From: an uncultured Lachnospiraceae bacterium
GTDB taxonomy: Bacteria; Bacillota_A; Clostridia; Lachnospirales; Lachnospiraceae
Reading direction: 5' to 3'
DNA length: 25,794 bases
Assembly (NCBI GenBank): GCA_902795715.1
Contig: CADBME010000033.1
Coordinates: 1-25,794 of the forward strand
Both the position numbers and the translations under genes were made by a program. Positions 7,967-16,752 of the stretch are shown here, one piece after another (the first letter of the stretch is position 1; each line of letters opens with the position of its first letter). The notes below the pieces were generated by a model that was not told where the DNA came from, did no database searches, and worked only from the letters and a program-made list of their open reading frames with translations.

Positions 7967-8950
7967 ATGAGTTTAAAAGCAATGAAAAAACCAATGGTTG
8001 TGCTGACGGGTCCCACGGCTGCGGGAAAGACAGACCTGTCCCTGAACCTGGCAGAAAGGATCGGGGGAGAGATTATCAGCGCCGATTCCATGCAGGTTTA
8101 CCGGGGAATGGACATAGGGACCGCCAAGATCCGTCCCGGTGAGATGAGAGGGATTCCCCACCATCTGATTGATGTGCTCGACCCATCGGAACCATTTAAT
8201 GTCATGATCTTCAGGCAGATGGCTCTTGAGACTGCTGAAAGTATATGGAAGCGGGGCCGCATCCCCATCCTTGTGGGAGGGACCGGATTCTATATCCAGG
8301 CTTTATTGTATGATGTGGATTTTTCCGACCAGGAAGCGGGGGGACCCTACCGTAAGTATCTTCAGGACCTGGCAAGAGAAAAAGGTTCCCATTATCTTCA
8401 CGACCGGTTGAAGGCAAAGGATCCGGAGTATGCTGCCGGTGTCCATGCCAACAATGTAAAACGTGTGATACGAGCTCTGGAGTTCTACCATGAGACGGGA
8501 GAAAAGCTGTCCGCCCATAATAGTGTAATGAGGAAGAAAGAATCTCCCTGGAATTTTGCCTGTTTTGTCCTTTACCATGACAGGGAGATCCTCTATGAGC
8601 GGATCAACCGGCGGGTCGATATCATGATGGAAGCCGGGCTTCTTTCGGAAGTGACAGACCTGTATAAGAAGGGCTATGACCGGAATCTTACCTCCATGCA
8701 GGGAATCGGATACAAAGAATTCTTCGATTATTTTGAAGGGAAAGCAGACCTGTCGGAAGTCGCAGACAGGATTAAGAAAAATACAAGACATTTTGCCAAA
8801 AGACAGATGACCTGGTTTCGCAGAGAGAAAGACACCATTTTTATCAATAAGGATGAATACGGACATGATGGACATGACAGGGAAGAGGAAATCCTTGAAA
8901 TGATGCTGGGAATCCTCAGGGAAAAAGGGATTATTCAGAATTTCTTTTAA
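7967..8950 (+). CDS. miaA: tRNA dimethylallyltransferase (MiaA)
   Basis: A 327-residue enzyme that transfers a dimethylallyl group from DMAPP to N6 of A37 in tRNA, making the substrate for MiaB. The P-loop LTGPTAAGKT lies at 13-22. Other family signatures are ISADSMQVYRGMDIGTAK, HHLIDVLDP, PILVGGTGFYIQALL, NNVKRVIRALEF, SMQGIGYKEF and FAKRQMTWFRR. The start at ATG 7967 has cgggaga 11 bases upstream. An in-frame ATG at 7982 (MKKPMVV) would also fit. The gene is 22 bases after mutL and is the last of the operon. No clear terminator follows, and hfq, a frequent neighbour of miaA, is not present. Confidence 0.96.
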   Translation: MSLKAMKKPMVVLTGPTAAGKTDLSLNLAERIGGEIISADSMQVYRGMDIGTAKIRPGEMRGIPHHLIDVLDPSEPFNVMIFRQMALETAESIWKRGRIPILVGGTGFYIQALLYDVDFSDQEAGGPYRKYLQDLAREKGSHYLHDRLKAKDPEYAAGVHANNVKRVIRALEFYHETGEKLSAHNSVMRKKESPWNFACFVLYHDREILYERINRRVDIMMEAGLLSEVTDLYKKGYDRNLTSMQGIGYKEFFDYFEGKADLSEVADRIKKNTRHFAKRQMTWFRREKDTIFINKDEYGHDGHDREEEILEMMLGILREKGIIQNFF

Positions 8951-8989
8951 GGCCTTTAGTTTTCACGATTATGCCGCATATTGTGATAA

Positions 8990-9017
8990 TTGACCTCTGA
9001 TATCAACCTCTTATTAT
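8990..9017 (+). promoter_or_regulatory. Sigma-A promoter upstream of the methionine gamma-lyase family gene
   Basis: TTGACC (8990-8995), a 16-bp spacer, then TATTAT (9012-9017), each 5 of 6 to consensus. The predicted start near 9024 gives a leader of about 36 bases with ggaag before the ATG at 9060. Confidence 0.65.
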
Positions 9018-9059
9018 CAAAGAAAGCATTTTACATTTTTATTATTTGGAAGAATTGAG

Positions 9060-10391
9060 ATGAAGACAGATTTAAAGAACACAGAGAAGAATCCGGGGAA
9101 TCAGACTGCCGGACTACTCAGGGCGTATTATGAGAAAATGGGGATCAGTCCCCGGGTTTATGATTATTGTAGTGCTATGGAAGAGGAGCTGGCTTCACGC
9201 TTTGAAGAGATTGATCAGGTGGCTCAGATCAACCAGATGAAGGTTCTGGCCGCCATGAAGAAAAATCGCCTGAGTGAAGCCTGTTTTGCGCCCACTACGG
9301 GTTATGGTTATAACGATACGGGCCGGGAGACCCTGGAGGCAATCTATGCGGATGTCTTCCGGACGGAAGATGCCCTGGTCCGCCCCCAGATCACCTGCGG
9401 GACCCACGCTCTGGCCCTGGCCCTGTCCAGCCAGCTGAGACCCGGCGATCAGCTTCTCTCCCCGGTGGGAAAACCCTACGATACCCTGGAAGAAGTGATC
9501 GGCATCCGCCCCTCCACCGGATCACTGGCGGAATTCGGGATCAGCTACCGGCAGGTTGACCTGCTTAATGACGGCTCTTTTGACTGGAACGGGATTGGAG
9601 AAGCCATCAATGACCGTACCCGTATGGTAACCATTCAGCGGTCCAAAGGCTATGATACCAGGCCGACCCTGTCCGTGGAGAGAATCGGTCAGCTGATTCA
9701 TTTTATTAAAGAAAGAAAGCCGGATGTCCTCTGCATGGTAGACAACTGCTATGGTGAGTTTGTGGAGATTCTGGAACCTTCGGAAGTGGGTGCTGACCTG
9801 CTCGTCGGGTCCCTGATCAAGAATCCGGGTGGGGGACTTGCCCCCATAGGCGGCTACCTCTGCGGAAGCAAAGAATGCATCAAAAGGGCATCTGTACGTC
9901 TTACTTCCCCCGGCCTGGGCAAGGAAGTAGGCGCAAGCCTGGGTACTACATCCAGCATGCTGCAGGGGCTCTTTCTGGCTCCGGCTGTAGTCAAAAATGC
10001 TTTAAAAGGAGCGATTTTCGCTGCCAATATTTACGAAAGGCTGGGATTTGCGGCCATACCGGACAGCAGGGAAAGCCGCCACGATATCATCCAGTCAATT
10101 GTTCTGAAAAAGCCCCAATACCTGATCGCCTTCTGCCAGGGAATCCAGGCTGCAGCTCCGGTAGACAGCTTTGTCCGCCCCGAACCCTGGGACATGCCCG
10201 GCTATGACGACCCGGTCATCATGGCTGCCGGCGCCTTTATATCCGGATCCTCCATCGAGCTGTCCGCCGACGGCCCCATGAGAGAACCCTATGCCGTATA
10301 TTTTCAGGGAGGACTGACCTTTGAACATGCCAGATATGGCATTATGATGTCGCTGCAGAAAATGGTGGAGGCCGGCTTTTCCCTCAAGTGA
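9060..10391 (+). CDS. Methionine gamma-lyase family PLP protein (YnbB / aluminium resistance family)
   Basis: A 443-residue fold-type I PLP enzyme related to B. subtilis YnbB, often annotated as aluminium resistance or methionine gamma-lyase family protein. Supporting motifs are PQITCGTHALALAL near residue 110, DQLLSPVGKPYDTLEE, TIQRSKGYDTRPTLS, MVDNCYGEF (the PLP-contacting Asp region), and SLIKNPGGGLAPIGGY, whose lysine is the likely Schiff-base residue. Related Cys/Met enzymes cleave C-S bonds, but the physiological substrate of this subfamily is not settled, so no reaction is assigned. It has its own promoter and a weak ggaag ribosome binding site. It sits alone between the mutS/miaA operon and radC. 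A GACAATTGTC palindrome (10396-10405) follows the stop, but no clear terminator does. Confidence 0.88.
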   Translation: MKTDLKNTEKNPGNQTAGLLRAYYEKMGISPRVYDYCSAMEEELASRFEEIDQVAQINQMKVLAAMKKNRLSEACFAPTTGYGYNDTGRETLEAIYADVFRTEDALVRPQITCGTHALALALSSQLRPGDQLLSPVGKPYDTLEEVIGIRPSTGSLAEFGISYRQVDLLNDGSFDWNGIGEAINDRTRMVTIQRSKGYDTRPTLSVERIGQLIHFIKERKPDVLCMVDNCYGEFVEILEPSEVGADLLVGSLIKNPGGGLAPIGGYLCGSKECIKRASVRLTSPGLGKEVGASLGTTSSMLQGLFLAPAVVKNALKGAIFAANIYERLGFAAIPDSRESRHDIIQSIVLKKPQYLIAFCQGIQAAAPVDSFVRPEPWDMPGYDDPVIMAAGAFISGSSIELSADGPMREPYAVYFQGGLTFEHARYGIMMSLQKMVEAGFSLK

Positions 10392-10506
10392 ATGGGACAA
10401 TTGTCTGCTCACGTGCAGGAATGACACATCCCCAGTCAGATTAAGACATGCCATCGACATGCTGTCAACAGTAATCATGAGGAACTTTCATATTGTTCCG
10501 CCTGTC

Positions 10507-10535
10507 TGTACAAATGAAAAAAACTGTGTTAAAAT
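10507..10535 (+). promoter_or_regulatory. Candidate promoter for the radC-mre-min operon
   Basis: TGTACA (10507-10512, 4 of 6) lies 17 bp before an extended -10, TGTTAAAAT (10527-10535; TAAAAT is 5 of 6). The predicted start is near 10542. It is the best candidate in the 211-base gap before radC. The weak -35 keeps confidence moderate. Confidence 0.45.
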
Positions 10536-10545
10536 AACCGTTGAT

Positions 10546-10558
10546 ATTCTGTCAGAAT
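10546..10558 (+). promoter_or_regulatory. Palindrome at the predicted radC operon start site
   Basis: ATTCTG-T-CAGAAT is a perfect 6+1+6 inverted repeat. It begins about 4 bases after the predicted transcription start, where a bound repressor would block the polymerase. It does not fit the Bacillus-type LexA box (CGAAC...GTTCG). No regulator is assigned. Confidence 0.35.
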
Positions 10559-10602
10559 CTGAGTCCTTGTCTTCCCTTTACCTGGAGGAGAATAGGAGGA
10601 TT

Positions 10603-11307
10603 ATGGATCGTGCAGGTATTACCATGAAAGAGCGCCCGGTTACGGAGCGGCCTTATGAAAAGTGTCTGGCCAATGGGGCCCGGAGTCTGTCGGACGGGGA
10701 ACTGCTGGCAGTAGTGATTCGAAGCGGGACCAGGCAGTCTACGGCTCTGGATCTTGCCTGTCAGCTGCTTGATAAGCATCCTGTCTACAAAGGACTTTCC
10801 GGCCTGCATCACCTGGATTACCATCAGCTTCTGGAAATTCCCGGAATAGGGAAGGTCAAGGCGATAGAGCTCCTCTGTGTTTTGGAGTTGTCTAAACGTC
10901 TTGCCCAGGTATCACGTGATGCGATTCCGGATTTCAGCAGTCCGGAAAAGATAGCCGGCTATTATATGGAAGAGCTCCGCCACCTCGACGTGGAGCAGGT
11001 GAAGCTGCTGATGCTGAATGGAAAGCACAGGCTGATCAGGGATGCTCTGATTTCAACCGGGTCAGCGACGGAAGCCCTTGTCTCGGTTAAGGATATTTTT
11101 CTGGCTGCGCTTAGAGATGGCGCAGTCTATATTATTTTGATGCACAATCATCCTTCCGGAGACCCCGAACCTTCCCAGGAGGATATTCTTCTGACCAGAA
11201 GGATTATGGAGGCGGGAGCCCTTGTCGGCATTCCTCTGACGGATCATATTGTAATTGGAGACCGGTGTTATGTCAGTTTCCGGGAGAGAGGGATTCTTGT
11301 AAAGTAA
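10603..11307 (+). CDS. radC: RadC family JAB/MPN-domain protein
   Basis: A 234-residue RadC/YsxA-type protein. Residues around 60-85 carry a helix-hairpin-helix (EIPGIGKVKAIELL). The C-terminal half is a JAB1/MPN metalloprotease-like domain with H181-x-H183-PSG-x7-D194 (HNHPSGDPEPSQED), all three metal ligands being present. The cellular role of RadC is unclear, and the old DNA-repair link is not well supported. ATG 10603 is chosen because ggaggag (10584-10590) and aggagg (10594-10599) precede it and the protein then has the usual length. The open frame runs back to 10459, but that extension has no homology I recognise. It leads the operon with mreB 24 bases downstream, a common Firmicutes arrangement. 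Confidence 0.93.
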   Translation: MDRAGITMKERPVTERPYEKCLANGARSLSDGELLAVVIRSGTRQSTALDLACQLLDKHPVYKGLSGLHHLDYHQLLEIPGIGKVKAIELLCVLELSKRLAQVSRDAIPDFSSPEKIAGYYMEELRHLDVEQVKLLMLNGKHRLIRDALISTGSATEALVSVKDIFLAALRDGAVYIILMHNHPSGDPEPSQEDILLTRRIMEAGALVGIPLTDHIVIGDRCYVSFRERGILVK

Positions 11308-11331
11308 AAAGGAGAAAGGAGACATCGTCAC

Positions 11332-12384
11332 ATGTCCGAGAAAATATACGGAATCGATATGGGTACGAATTCGATCAAAATCTATCAGAAAGAAAGCGGT
11401 GTGGTACTTCATCAGAAAAACATGATTGCCATCGTCAATAAAAAGGAGGCTTTGGCCATAGGAGACGAGGCATATTCCATGTATGAGAAGGCACCGAAGA
11501 ATATTCAGGTTAAACAGCCCATCGTTTACGGTGTGATTGCGGATTTTACGGCTATGCAGACCATGATCGAGATTATTTTCAGGGGCGGACGCCGGGCCAG
11601 GGGCGTGATGAGTGGTGTAGAGCCATTGATGGTCAACAGCAATTCGGAATTCTATATCGCCGTTCCGTCGGATGTAACGGAGGTGGAGAAGAGAGCTTTC
11701 TACGACCTGATTGCCAGCTCAGCCCTCCGGACAAAGAGAGTCCATCTGGTGGATAAGCCCATCGCCGATGCTCTGGGAGCCGGACTGGATGTGATGGATG
11801 CCACCGGACGTCTGATCGTCAACATCGGATCGGATACCACGGAGATCAGTCTGATCAGCCTTGGAGGTATAGTTCAGAGCCGACTGCTTAAAGTGGGCGG
11901 CACCAAATTTGACGAGGCTATTCAACAGGCCGTGAAGAAAAAACATAATCTTGTTATCGGCATGAAGAGTGCCGAAAGGCTGAAAGTCCAGCTGGCTACC
12001 GGCATCAAAGAGGATGAGGAGAGAACGGCGGATGTCATGGGCCGTAATCTGATCACGGGACTGCCCAACAGGGTGACTGTGACCAACCACCTGATCTTTG
12101 AGGCCATGGAGGAGAGCATGTCCTCCATCGTGGATGCTGTTAAGTTTATCCTGGAAAAAACTCCTCCGGAACTGTCCATGGACATCATGCATGACGGAGT
12201 ATGTGTTACCGGTGCCTCTTCTTATATGAAGAACCTGGACCAGCTGATCCAGCAGGAAACCGGTCTTAAAATTATGAAAATGGAAGAACCGGAAATGACG
12301 GTTGTGAAAGGTCTGGGAATGATCATGGAGAATCCTTCCTATGAACGGCTGGCCAATGCACTGGAGGAATCAAGCTATCAGTAA
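11332..12384 (+). CDS. mreB: Divergent MreB-family rod-shape actin homologue
   Basis: A 350-residue actin-like protein that would form membrane-associated filaments guiding lateral wall synthesis. Phosphate-1 is IDMGTNSIKI (D9). The central AVPSDVTEVEKRAF, ISLGGIVQSRLLKVGGTKFDEAIQ and LVIGMKSAERLK segments are typical MreB. The adenosine motif is GVCVTGASSYMKNLDQL. Two nucleotide-site positions are unusual: the phosphate-2 motif reads NIGSDTTE (N164) instead of DIGGGTTE, and the segment usually EEPxAAAIGAG reads DKPIADALGAG (141-151). The family is clear, but ATP hydrolysis may be altered. A strong aaggagaaaggag ribosome binding site precedes the start, and mreC, mreD and pbp2 follow directly, supporting the role. 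Confidence 0.92.
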   Translation: MSEKIYGIDMGTNSIKIYQKESGVVLHQKNMIAIVNKKEALAIGDEAYSMYEKAPKNIQVKQPIVYGVIADFTAMQTMIEIIFRGGRRARGVMSGVEPLMVNSNSEFYIAVPSDVTEVEKRAFYDLIASSALRTKRVHLVDKPIADALGAGLDVMDATGRLIVNIGSDTTEISLISLGGIVQSRLLKVGGTKFDEAIQQAVKKKHNLVIGMKSAERLKVQLATGIKEDEERTADVMGRNLITGLPNRVTVTNHLIFEAMEESMSSIVDAVKFILEKTPPELSMDIMHDGVCVTGASSYMKNLDQLIQQETGLKIMKMEEPEMTVVKGLGMIMENPSYERLANALEESSYQ

Positions 12385-12407
12385 AAGAGGATATATGAGG
12401 ACAGGTT

Positions 12408-13283
12408 ATGAACAGTCGACATCGTTTTGAAATATCGCCGAGAATTCTTCTCATCATATTGACGGTTTTGTGTATGATTCTTCTGACTGTAAGTGCTCTC
12501 TTTAACAAGGTAACCAAACCTTTTACTTATGTGACAGGCCTGGTGATCATACCCATGCAGAACGGAATCAACCAGGTCGGCTCCTTTTTCGGTGACCGGC
12601 TGGGAAACTTCAGGACCATGCATGAGCTGTCAGAAGAAAATGAACGCCTCAAGGAAAAAGTGAAGGAGCTGACTCAGAAGAACCAGAGTCTGTCGGCCAG
12701 TGAAGGCGAGCTGGAAAAGCTTCAGAAGCTCTATGAGCTCGATTCCGAATATAAAGATTACTCAAAAGTAGGAGCCAGGGTGATCAGCCGGGGCGGCGGC
12801 AACTGGTATGACTCTTTCATCATCAATAAGGGATCGGCCAATGGAATCAAGGTAGATATGAATGTCATTGCCGATGAGGGACTGGTTGGCATCGTGACGG
12901 AAACCGGAAGGAATTTTTCCAAAGTTCGCCCTATTATCGATGACAACAGCAATGTCAGTGCCAGATCGGAAGTGTCAGAGGACACCTGTGTGGTCAAGGG
13001 AAACAGTGAAAAGATCCGCAAACAGGGAGCCATTGATGTGGTTTATATCAGCAAGGATGCCGATATGGCCGATGGGGAAATGCTGATGACCTCACATATC
13101 AGCTCCAAATACCTTCCCGGAATCCGGATCGGTTATGTGAATAATATCAGCAAGGATCCTTCCAATCTTACCCAGTCCGCCGAGGTGACTCCTCTGGTAG
13201 ATTTTGAGCACCTTGATGAAGTTCTGGTGATCACCGAACTGAAAAATGTTCCTGAGGAAAAAACTTCCTCCGGCAAAAAGTGA
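12408..13283 (+). CDS. mreC: Rod-shape-determining protein MreC
   Basis: A 291-residue bitopic membrane protein that scaffolds the elongation complex outside the membrane and contacts PBP2. A short cytoplasmic N-terminus is followed by one membrane segment (residues 13-32, RILLIILTVLCMILLTVSAL). A coiled coil runs from about 70 to 112, rich in Glu/Lys/Leu heptads. The beta-domain carries typical MreC stretches such as VISRGGGNWYDSFIINKG, GLVGIVTETG and ISSKYLPGIRIGYV. Its length is near the family norm. It sits between mreB (23-base gap) and mreD (13-base gap), so co-expression is expected. Confidence 0.95.
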   Translation: MNSRHRFEISPRILLIILTVLCMILLTVSALFNKVTKPFTYVTGLVIIPMQNGINQVGSFFGDRLGNFRTMHELSEENERLKEKVKELTQKNQSLSASEGELEKLQKLYELDSEYKDYSKVGARVISRGGGNWYDSFIINKGSANGIKVDMNVIADEGLVGIVTETGRNFSKVRPIIDDNSNVSARSEVSEDTCVVKGNSEKIRKQGAIDVVYISKDADMADGEMLMTSHISSKYLPGIRIGYVNNISKDPSNLTQSAEVTPLVDFEHLDEVLVITELKNVPEEKTSSGKK

Positions 13284-13296
13284 AATGGAGTTCTTT

Positions 13297-13812
13297 ATGA
13301 AACGAGGCTTTGTAAATGCTTTGATGATCCTTGCCTGCTTTTTGCTGCAGACATCGGTATTCGAACATATCAGGCTGGCGGGAGTCCGCCCCAATATACT
13401 GATTATCCTGGTCGTTTCCATCGCAGTCATGCGGGGCCAGAATGAAGGGATGCTGATTGGTTTTTTCAGTGGTCTTCTGCTTGATATATTTTTCGGAACT
13501 TATTTTGGAATCTTTGCATTTATCTATATGTTTTCCGGCTTTTGCTGCGGTTTTTTCAACCGTATATACTATGAGGAGGATATCGTTCTGCCCCTGATTC
13601 TGATCGGGGTCAATGATCTTCTGTTCGGATTGCTGATGTATGTCAAGCAGGGCCTCCTCCACAACCACAGACAGTTCTTCTTTTTCTTCCGGACCATTAT
13701 TCTTCCGGAGGTAGTCTACACTGTGGCAGTCGGGATTCTACTATACCGGATTATCCTGAGGGTCCATGTCTGGATGGACAGAAGGGAAGACAGAAATGCC
13801 GACATTGTTTAA
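13297..13812 (+). CDS. mreD: Rod-shape-determining protein MreD
   Basis: A 171-residue, very hydrophobic protein with four to five predicted membrane helices, from NALMILACFLLQTSVFEH at the N-terminus to VVYTVAVGILLYRIIL near the C-terminus. The AGVRPNILIILVVSIAV stretch is MreD-like. It is the least conserved Mre protein, so much of the support is positional, directly between mreC and pbp2. ATG 13297 has GGAG (13287-13290) six bases upstream. ATG 13285 is possible but has a poorer site. Its end overlaps the pbp2 start by 17 bases, which suggests translational coupling. Confidence 0.9.
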   Translation: MKRGFVNALMILACFLLQTSVFEHIRLAGVRPNILIILVVSIAVMRGQNEGMLIGFFSGLLLDIFFGTYFGIFAFIYMFSGFCCGFFNRIYYEEDIVLPLILIGVNDLLFGLLMYVKQGLLHNHRQFFFFFRTIILPEVVYTVAVGILLYRIILRVHVWMDRREDRNADIV

Positions 13813-16729
13813 GAAAAACAGGAAAACTTCATATAAAAATGTCCGGACTATCGTCCATGATGTACTGACCAACCGTATCGTGATTCTGGGCGTTCTGATG
13901 GTGATTATGTTTTCAATCCTTCTCTACAGACTCTTTATACTGCAGATCGTGGAGGGAGAAGAACACCTGTCCAACTTTAACTATAAGGTAGAGAAAACGA
14001 TTAAGCTGAACGGTACCAGGGGGAATATATACGACCGCAGCGGCAAGCTGCTGGCTTTTAACCAGCTTGCCTACACGGTTACCATGTCTTCTTCGGAAAA
14101 AAACCGGGAGATAGCCGAAGCGCGGAGCCAGGAGACAGGAAAAACAGTTACGGCCAACGATGTTCTTAATGAGAATATCCTGAATCTGATCAACCTGCTG
14201 GAAGAACATGGGGATGAGGTCCCTCTGGATCTTCCTATTACCGCTAATAAGAACGGCAAGCTCAAGTTCTCCCTGTCCGGGGCCTCTCTGACCCGGTTTA
14301 AAAAAGATGTCTATGCCATTACCAACATAGACAACCTGGACGGTGATGACCGCAAGCAGGCTGAAGGCTGGCTGAACTCATCGCCGGAAGCGGTTTATGA
14401 GTACATGAGGACCGGAAAGGACGGACCCACCGGAAGCGGTTCCATGTTTGGAATCTCCGATAAATATTCATTGGAGGATACCCTTAAAATCATGTCTATC
14501 CGCTATGACCTCTATATGAACCGTTATTCCCAGACCACTCCCATTACCGTGGCAACCAATATTTCAGAGGAAAGTATAGCGGCCCTGTCAGAATCGATTG
14601 AGAATTATCCGGGTGTGTCCATCGAAGCGGATTCCCTGCGCAAATACAACGATGCCAAGTATTTTGCCGGAATTATCGGATATACAGGGGCTGCTTCCGA
14701 GAGCGAATTATCCGAGCTCAACAAGAGCGGGGATGACTATGAAGCCAGTGATATTATAGGAAAAACGGGTATCGAAAAATCCATGGAAAGCCAGCTTCGG
14801 GGCCACAAGGGGGAACAGGATGTTCTGGTAGACAATCTGGGAAAAGTAATCAAAGTTGTGAAAACCACCAAGGCTTCAGCAGGAAATGACATTTATCTTA
14901 CCATAGACTCCGACCTGCAGAAATATGCCTACCGGATTCTGGAAAGGCGTCTTGCCGGAATCCTTCTGGCTCATTTTACGACCTCCGATGATTCGGGGAA
15001 AGAAAACATGATTCCTATTAAGGATGTATATTATGCTCTGATCGATAACAATGTGATCGACACCAGCCACTTTTCCGAAAAGAATGCCAGCCGGACGGAA
15101 AAGAATGTCTACTCTCTCTTTAAAAAGAGGAGAAAGACCGTCCTTGCAGAGGTTAGAAAAAGCCTGAGGGAAGGCCGGACCAGCCAGGAAGACCTGCCGG
15201 ATGAGCGCCAGGAATATCTCTTGTATGTCTATAATCTCCTGGTGGAAGATGAGGTCCTTAACACATCCATGATCAGTGAAAACGACACTGTTTTCCAGCA
15301 CTGGAAAAACGGGACCATCAGTATCCGAACCTTCCTGGAGCATGCGGTCAATAATGAATGGATTGATATCAGTACATTTGATATCAAGTCGGATTATTAT
15401 GACGCCGACAGGATTTATGAAGAGCTTGTATCCTATGTCAACGAACGGTTGAAGAAGGAAGAAGATTTCAACAAGATTATTTACAAATATATGATCAAGA
15501 AGGGAGTGCTGGACGGGAAAAAGGTATGCCTGATCCTGTTCAGCCAGGGAATCCTTGATAAAGCCAGGGATAAGGATTATAATAATCTCTATACTGGGAA
15601 AATGTCTCCCTATACATTTATGTATAATAAAATAGAAGATCTGGATATTACACCGGCCCAGCTGGCTCTCGATCCCTGTTCCGGATCAGTGATCATCACA
15701 GATCCCGATAATGGTCAGATCCGGGCTCTTGTATCCTACCCCAGTTACAACAACAATAAGCTGGCCAACGGAATCGACGCCTCATATTTTGCTCAGCTGA
15801 ACGGGGATAAATCCTCACCCATGCTAAACCGGTGTACCCAGACCAGGACGGCGCCGGGTTCTACTTTTAAGCCCATTTCCGCAACGGCTATTCTGGAAGA
15901 AGGGATTGCCGGCGGAGATACTTATATAAAGTGTACAGGCGTATTTGACAAGATTACTCCGAATGCCAAATGCTGGATTTATCCAAGCGTTCATGGAAAC
16001 CTGAACGTCAGCGGAGCTATCGCGGAATCCTGCAACTTCTTTTTCTACCAGATGGGTTACAATCTTGGTATGGAAAATGGAAATTACAACAGTGAGAAGG
16101 GCTTGAAAAGGCTGGAAAAGTATGCTGAACTCTACGGTCTGGACCGGAAGTCGGGGATCGAGATTACAGAGTATGAACCCAAGATATCCGATGAGGACGC
16201 GGTCCGTTCCGCCATCGGTCAGGGCACGCACAACTATACGCCCAGCCAGATCTCCAGATACCTTACTTCCCTGGTAAATGAGAAAGAACTTCTCAAGCTT
16301 TCCCTGGTGGACCGGGTGACCAATCCGGAGGGAAGCGAGGAGAAGGAATTTAAAAAGCGGGTGGAGGAGAAACTGGATGTTTCGGATACTTCCTACTCCC
16401 TGATCAAGATCGGCATGAGAGACGTGGTATACGGAAAGCATAGTTCCATCAATTTCCTCTACAAAAATCAGGGCATTAAGGTAGCAGGGAAGACCGGTAC
16501 CGCTCAGGAAAACAAGAACCGGCCCAACCATGCCCTCTTTATTTCCTATGCCCCTTATGATGATCCGGAAATCACCATGACAGTCGTTGTTCCCAACGGA
16601 TACACATCATCCAATGCGGCAGAGATTGCAAGGGATATCTATAAATATTATTTCGGGAAGGCAACCGAAGAGGAAAAGAAGGGAAGAAAAGCCCTGCTTC
16701 CGACAGGTTCTGACGGAAGCCATGACTAA
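13796..16729 (+). CDS. Penicillin-binding protein 2, class B transpeptidase, with large insertion
   Basis: A 977-residue elongation-specific D,D-transpeptidase (MrdA/PbpA type) that cross-links lateral-wall peptidoglycan with RodA. A basic cytoplasmic tail is followed by a membrane helix (28-49) and the dimerisation domain beginning RGNIYDRSGKLLAFN. It continues through IIGKTGIEKSMESQLRG to YLTIDSDLQK (ends at about 376). The catalytic core has S689-TFK (PGSTFKPIS), S745-CN, and K899-TGTAQ, all intact. Between residues about 392 and 627 lies an extra, charged, mostly helical-looking segment not present in usual PBP2 proteins of 600-700 residues. It ends in TPAQLALDPC just before the first core strand GSVIITDPDNG. 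The start at ATG 13796 has gaagggaag upstream and overlaps mreD. Confidence 0.94.
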   Translation: MPTLFKKNRKTSYKNVRTIVHDVLTNRIVILGVLMVIMFSILLYRLFILQIVEGEEHLSNFNYKVEKTIKLNGTRGNIYDRSGKLLAFNQLAYTVTMSSSEKNREIAEARSQETGKTVTANDVLNENILNLINLLEEHGDEVPLDLPITANKNGKLKFSLSGASLTRFKKDVYAITNIDNLDGDDRKQAEGWLNSSPEAVYEYMRTGKDGPTGSGSMFGISDKYSLEDTLKIMSIRYDLYMNRYSQTTPITVATNISEESIAALSESIENYPGVSIEADSLRKYNDAKYFAGIIGYTGAASESELSELNKSGDDYEASDIIGKTGIEKSMESQLRGHKGEQDVLVDNLGKVIKVVKTTKASAGNDIYLTIDSDLQKYAYRILERRLAGILLAHFTTSDDSGKENMIPIKDVYYALIDNNVIDTSHFSEKNASRTEKNVYSLFKKRRKTVLAEVRKSLREGRTSQEDLPDERQEYLLYVYNLLVEDEVLNTSMISENDTVFQHWKNGTISIRTFLEHAVNNEWIDISTFDIKSDYYDADRIYEELVSYVNERLKKEEDFNKIIYKYMIKKGVLDGKKVCLILFSQGILDKARDKDYNNLYTGKMSPYTFMYNKIEDLDITPAQLALDPCSGSVIITDPDNGQIRALVSYPSYNNNKLANGIDASYFAQLNGDKSSPMLNRCTQTRTAPGSTFKPISATAILEEGIAGGDTYIKCTGVFDKITPNAKCWIYPSVHGNLNVSGAIAESCNFFFYQMGYNLGMENGNYNSEKGLKRLEKYAELYGLDRKSGIEITEYEPKISDEDAVRSAIGQGTHNYTPSQISRYLTSLVNEKELLKLSLVDRVTNPEGSEEKEFKKRVEEKLDVSDTSYSLIKIGMRDVVYGKHSSINFLYKNQGIKVAGKTGTAQENKNRPNHALFISYAPYDDPEITMTVVVPNGYTSSNAAEIARDIYKYYFGKATEEEKKGRKALLPTGSDGSHD

Positions 16730-16752
16730 ACAATCAATTGGCGGGAGTAACT

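Noticed and set aside
10546..10558. LexA/SOS box at the radC promoter
   Set aside because: The sequence is palindromic but does not contain the CGAAC and GTTCG halves of the Gram-positive LexA site.
10459..10602. Upstream in-frame extension of radC by 48 codons
   Set aside because: The extension has no homology to RadC and covers the predicted promoter and palindrome. ATG 10603 with purine-rich sites before it gives the normal length.
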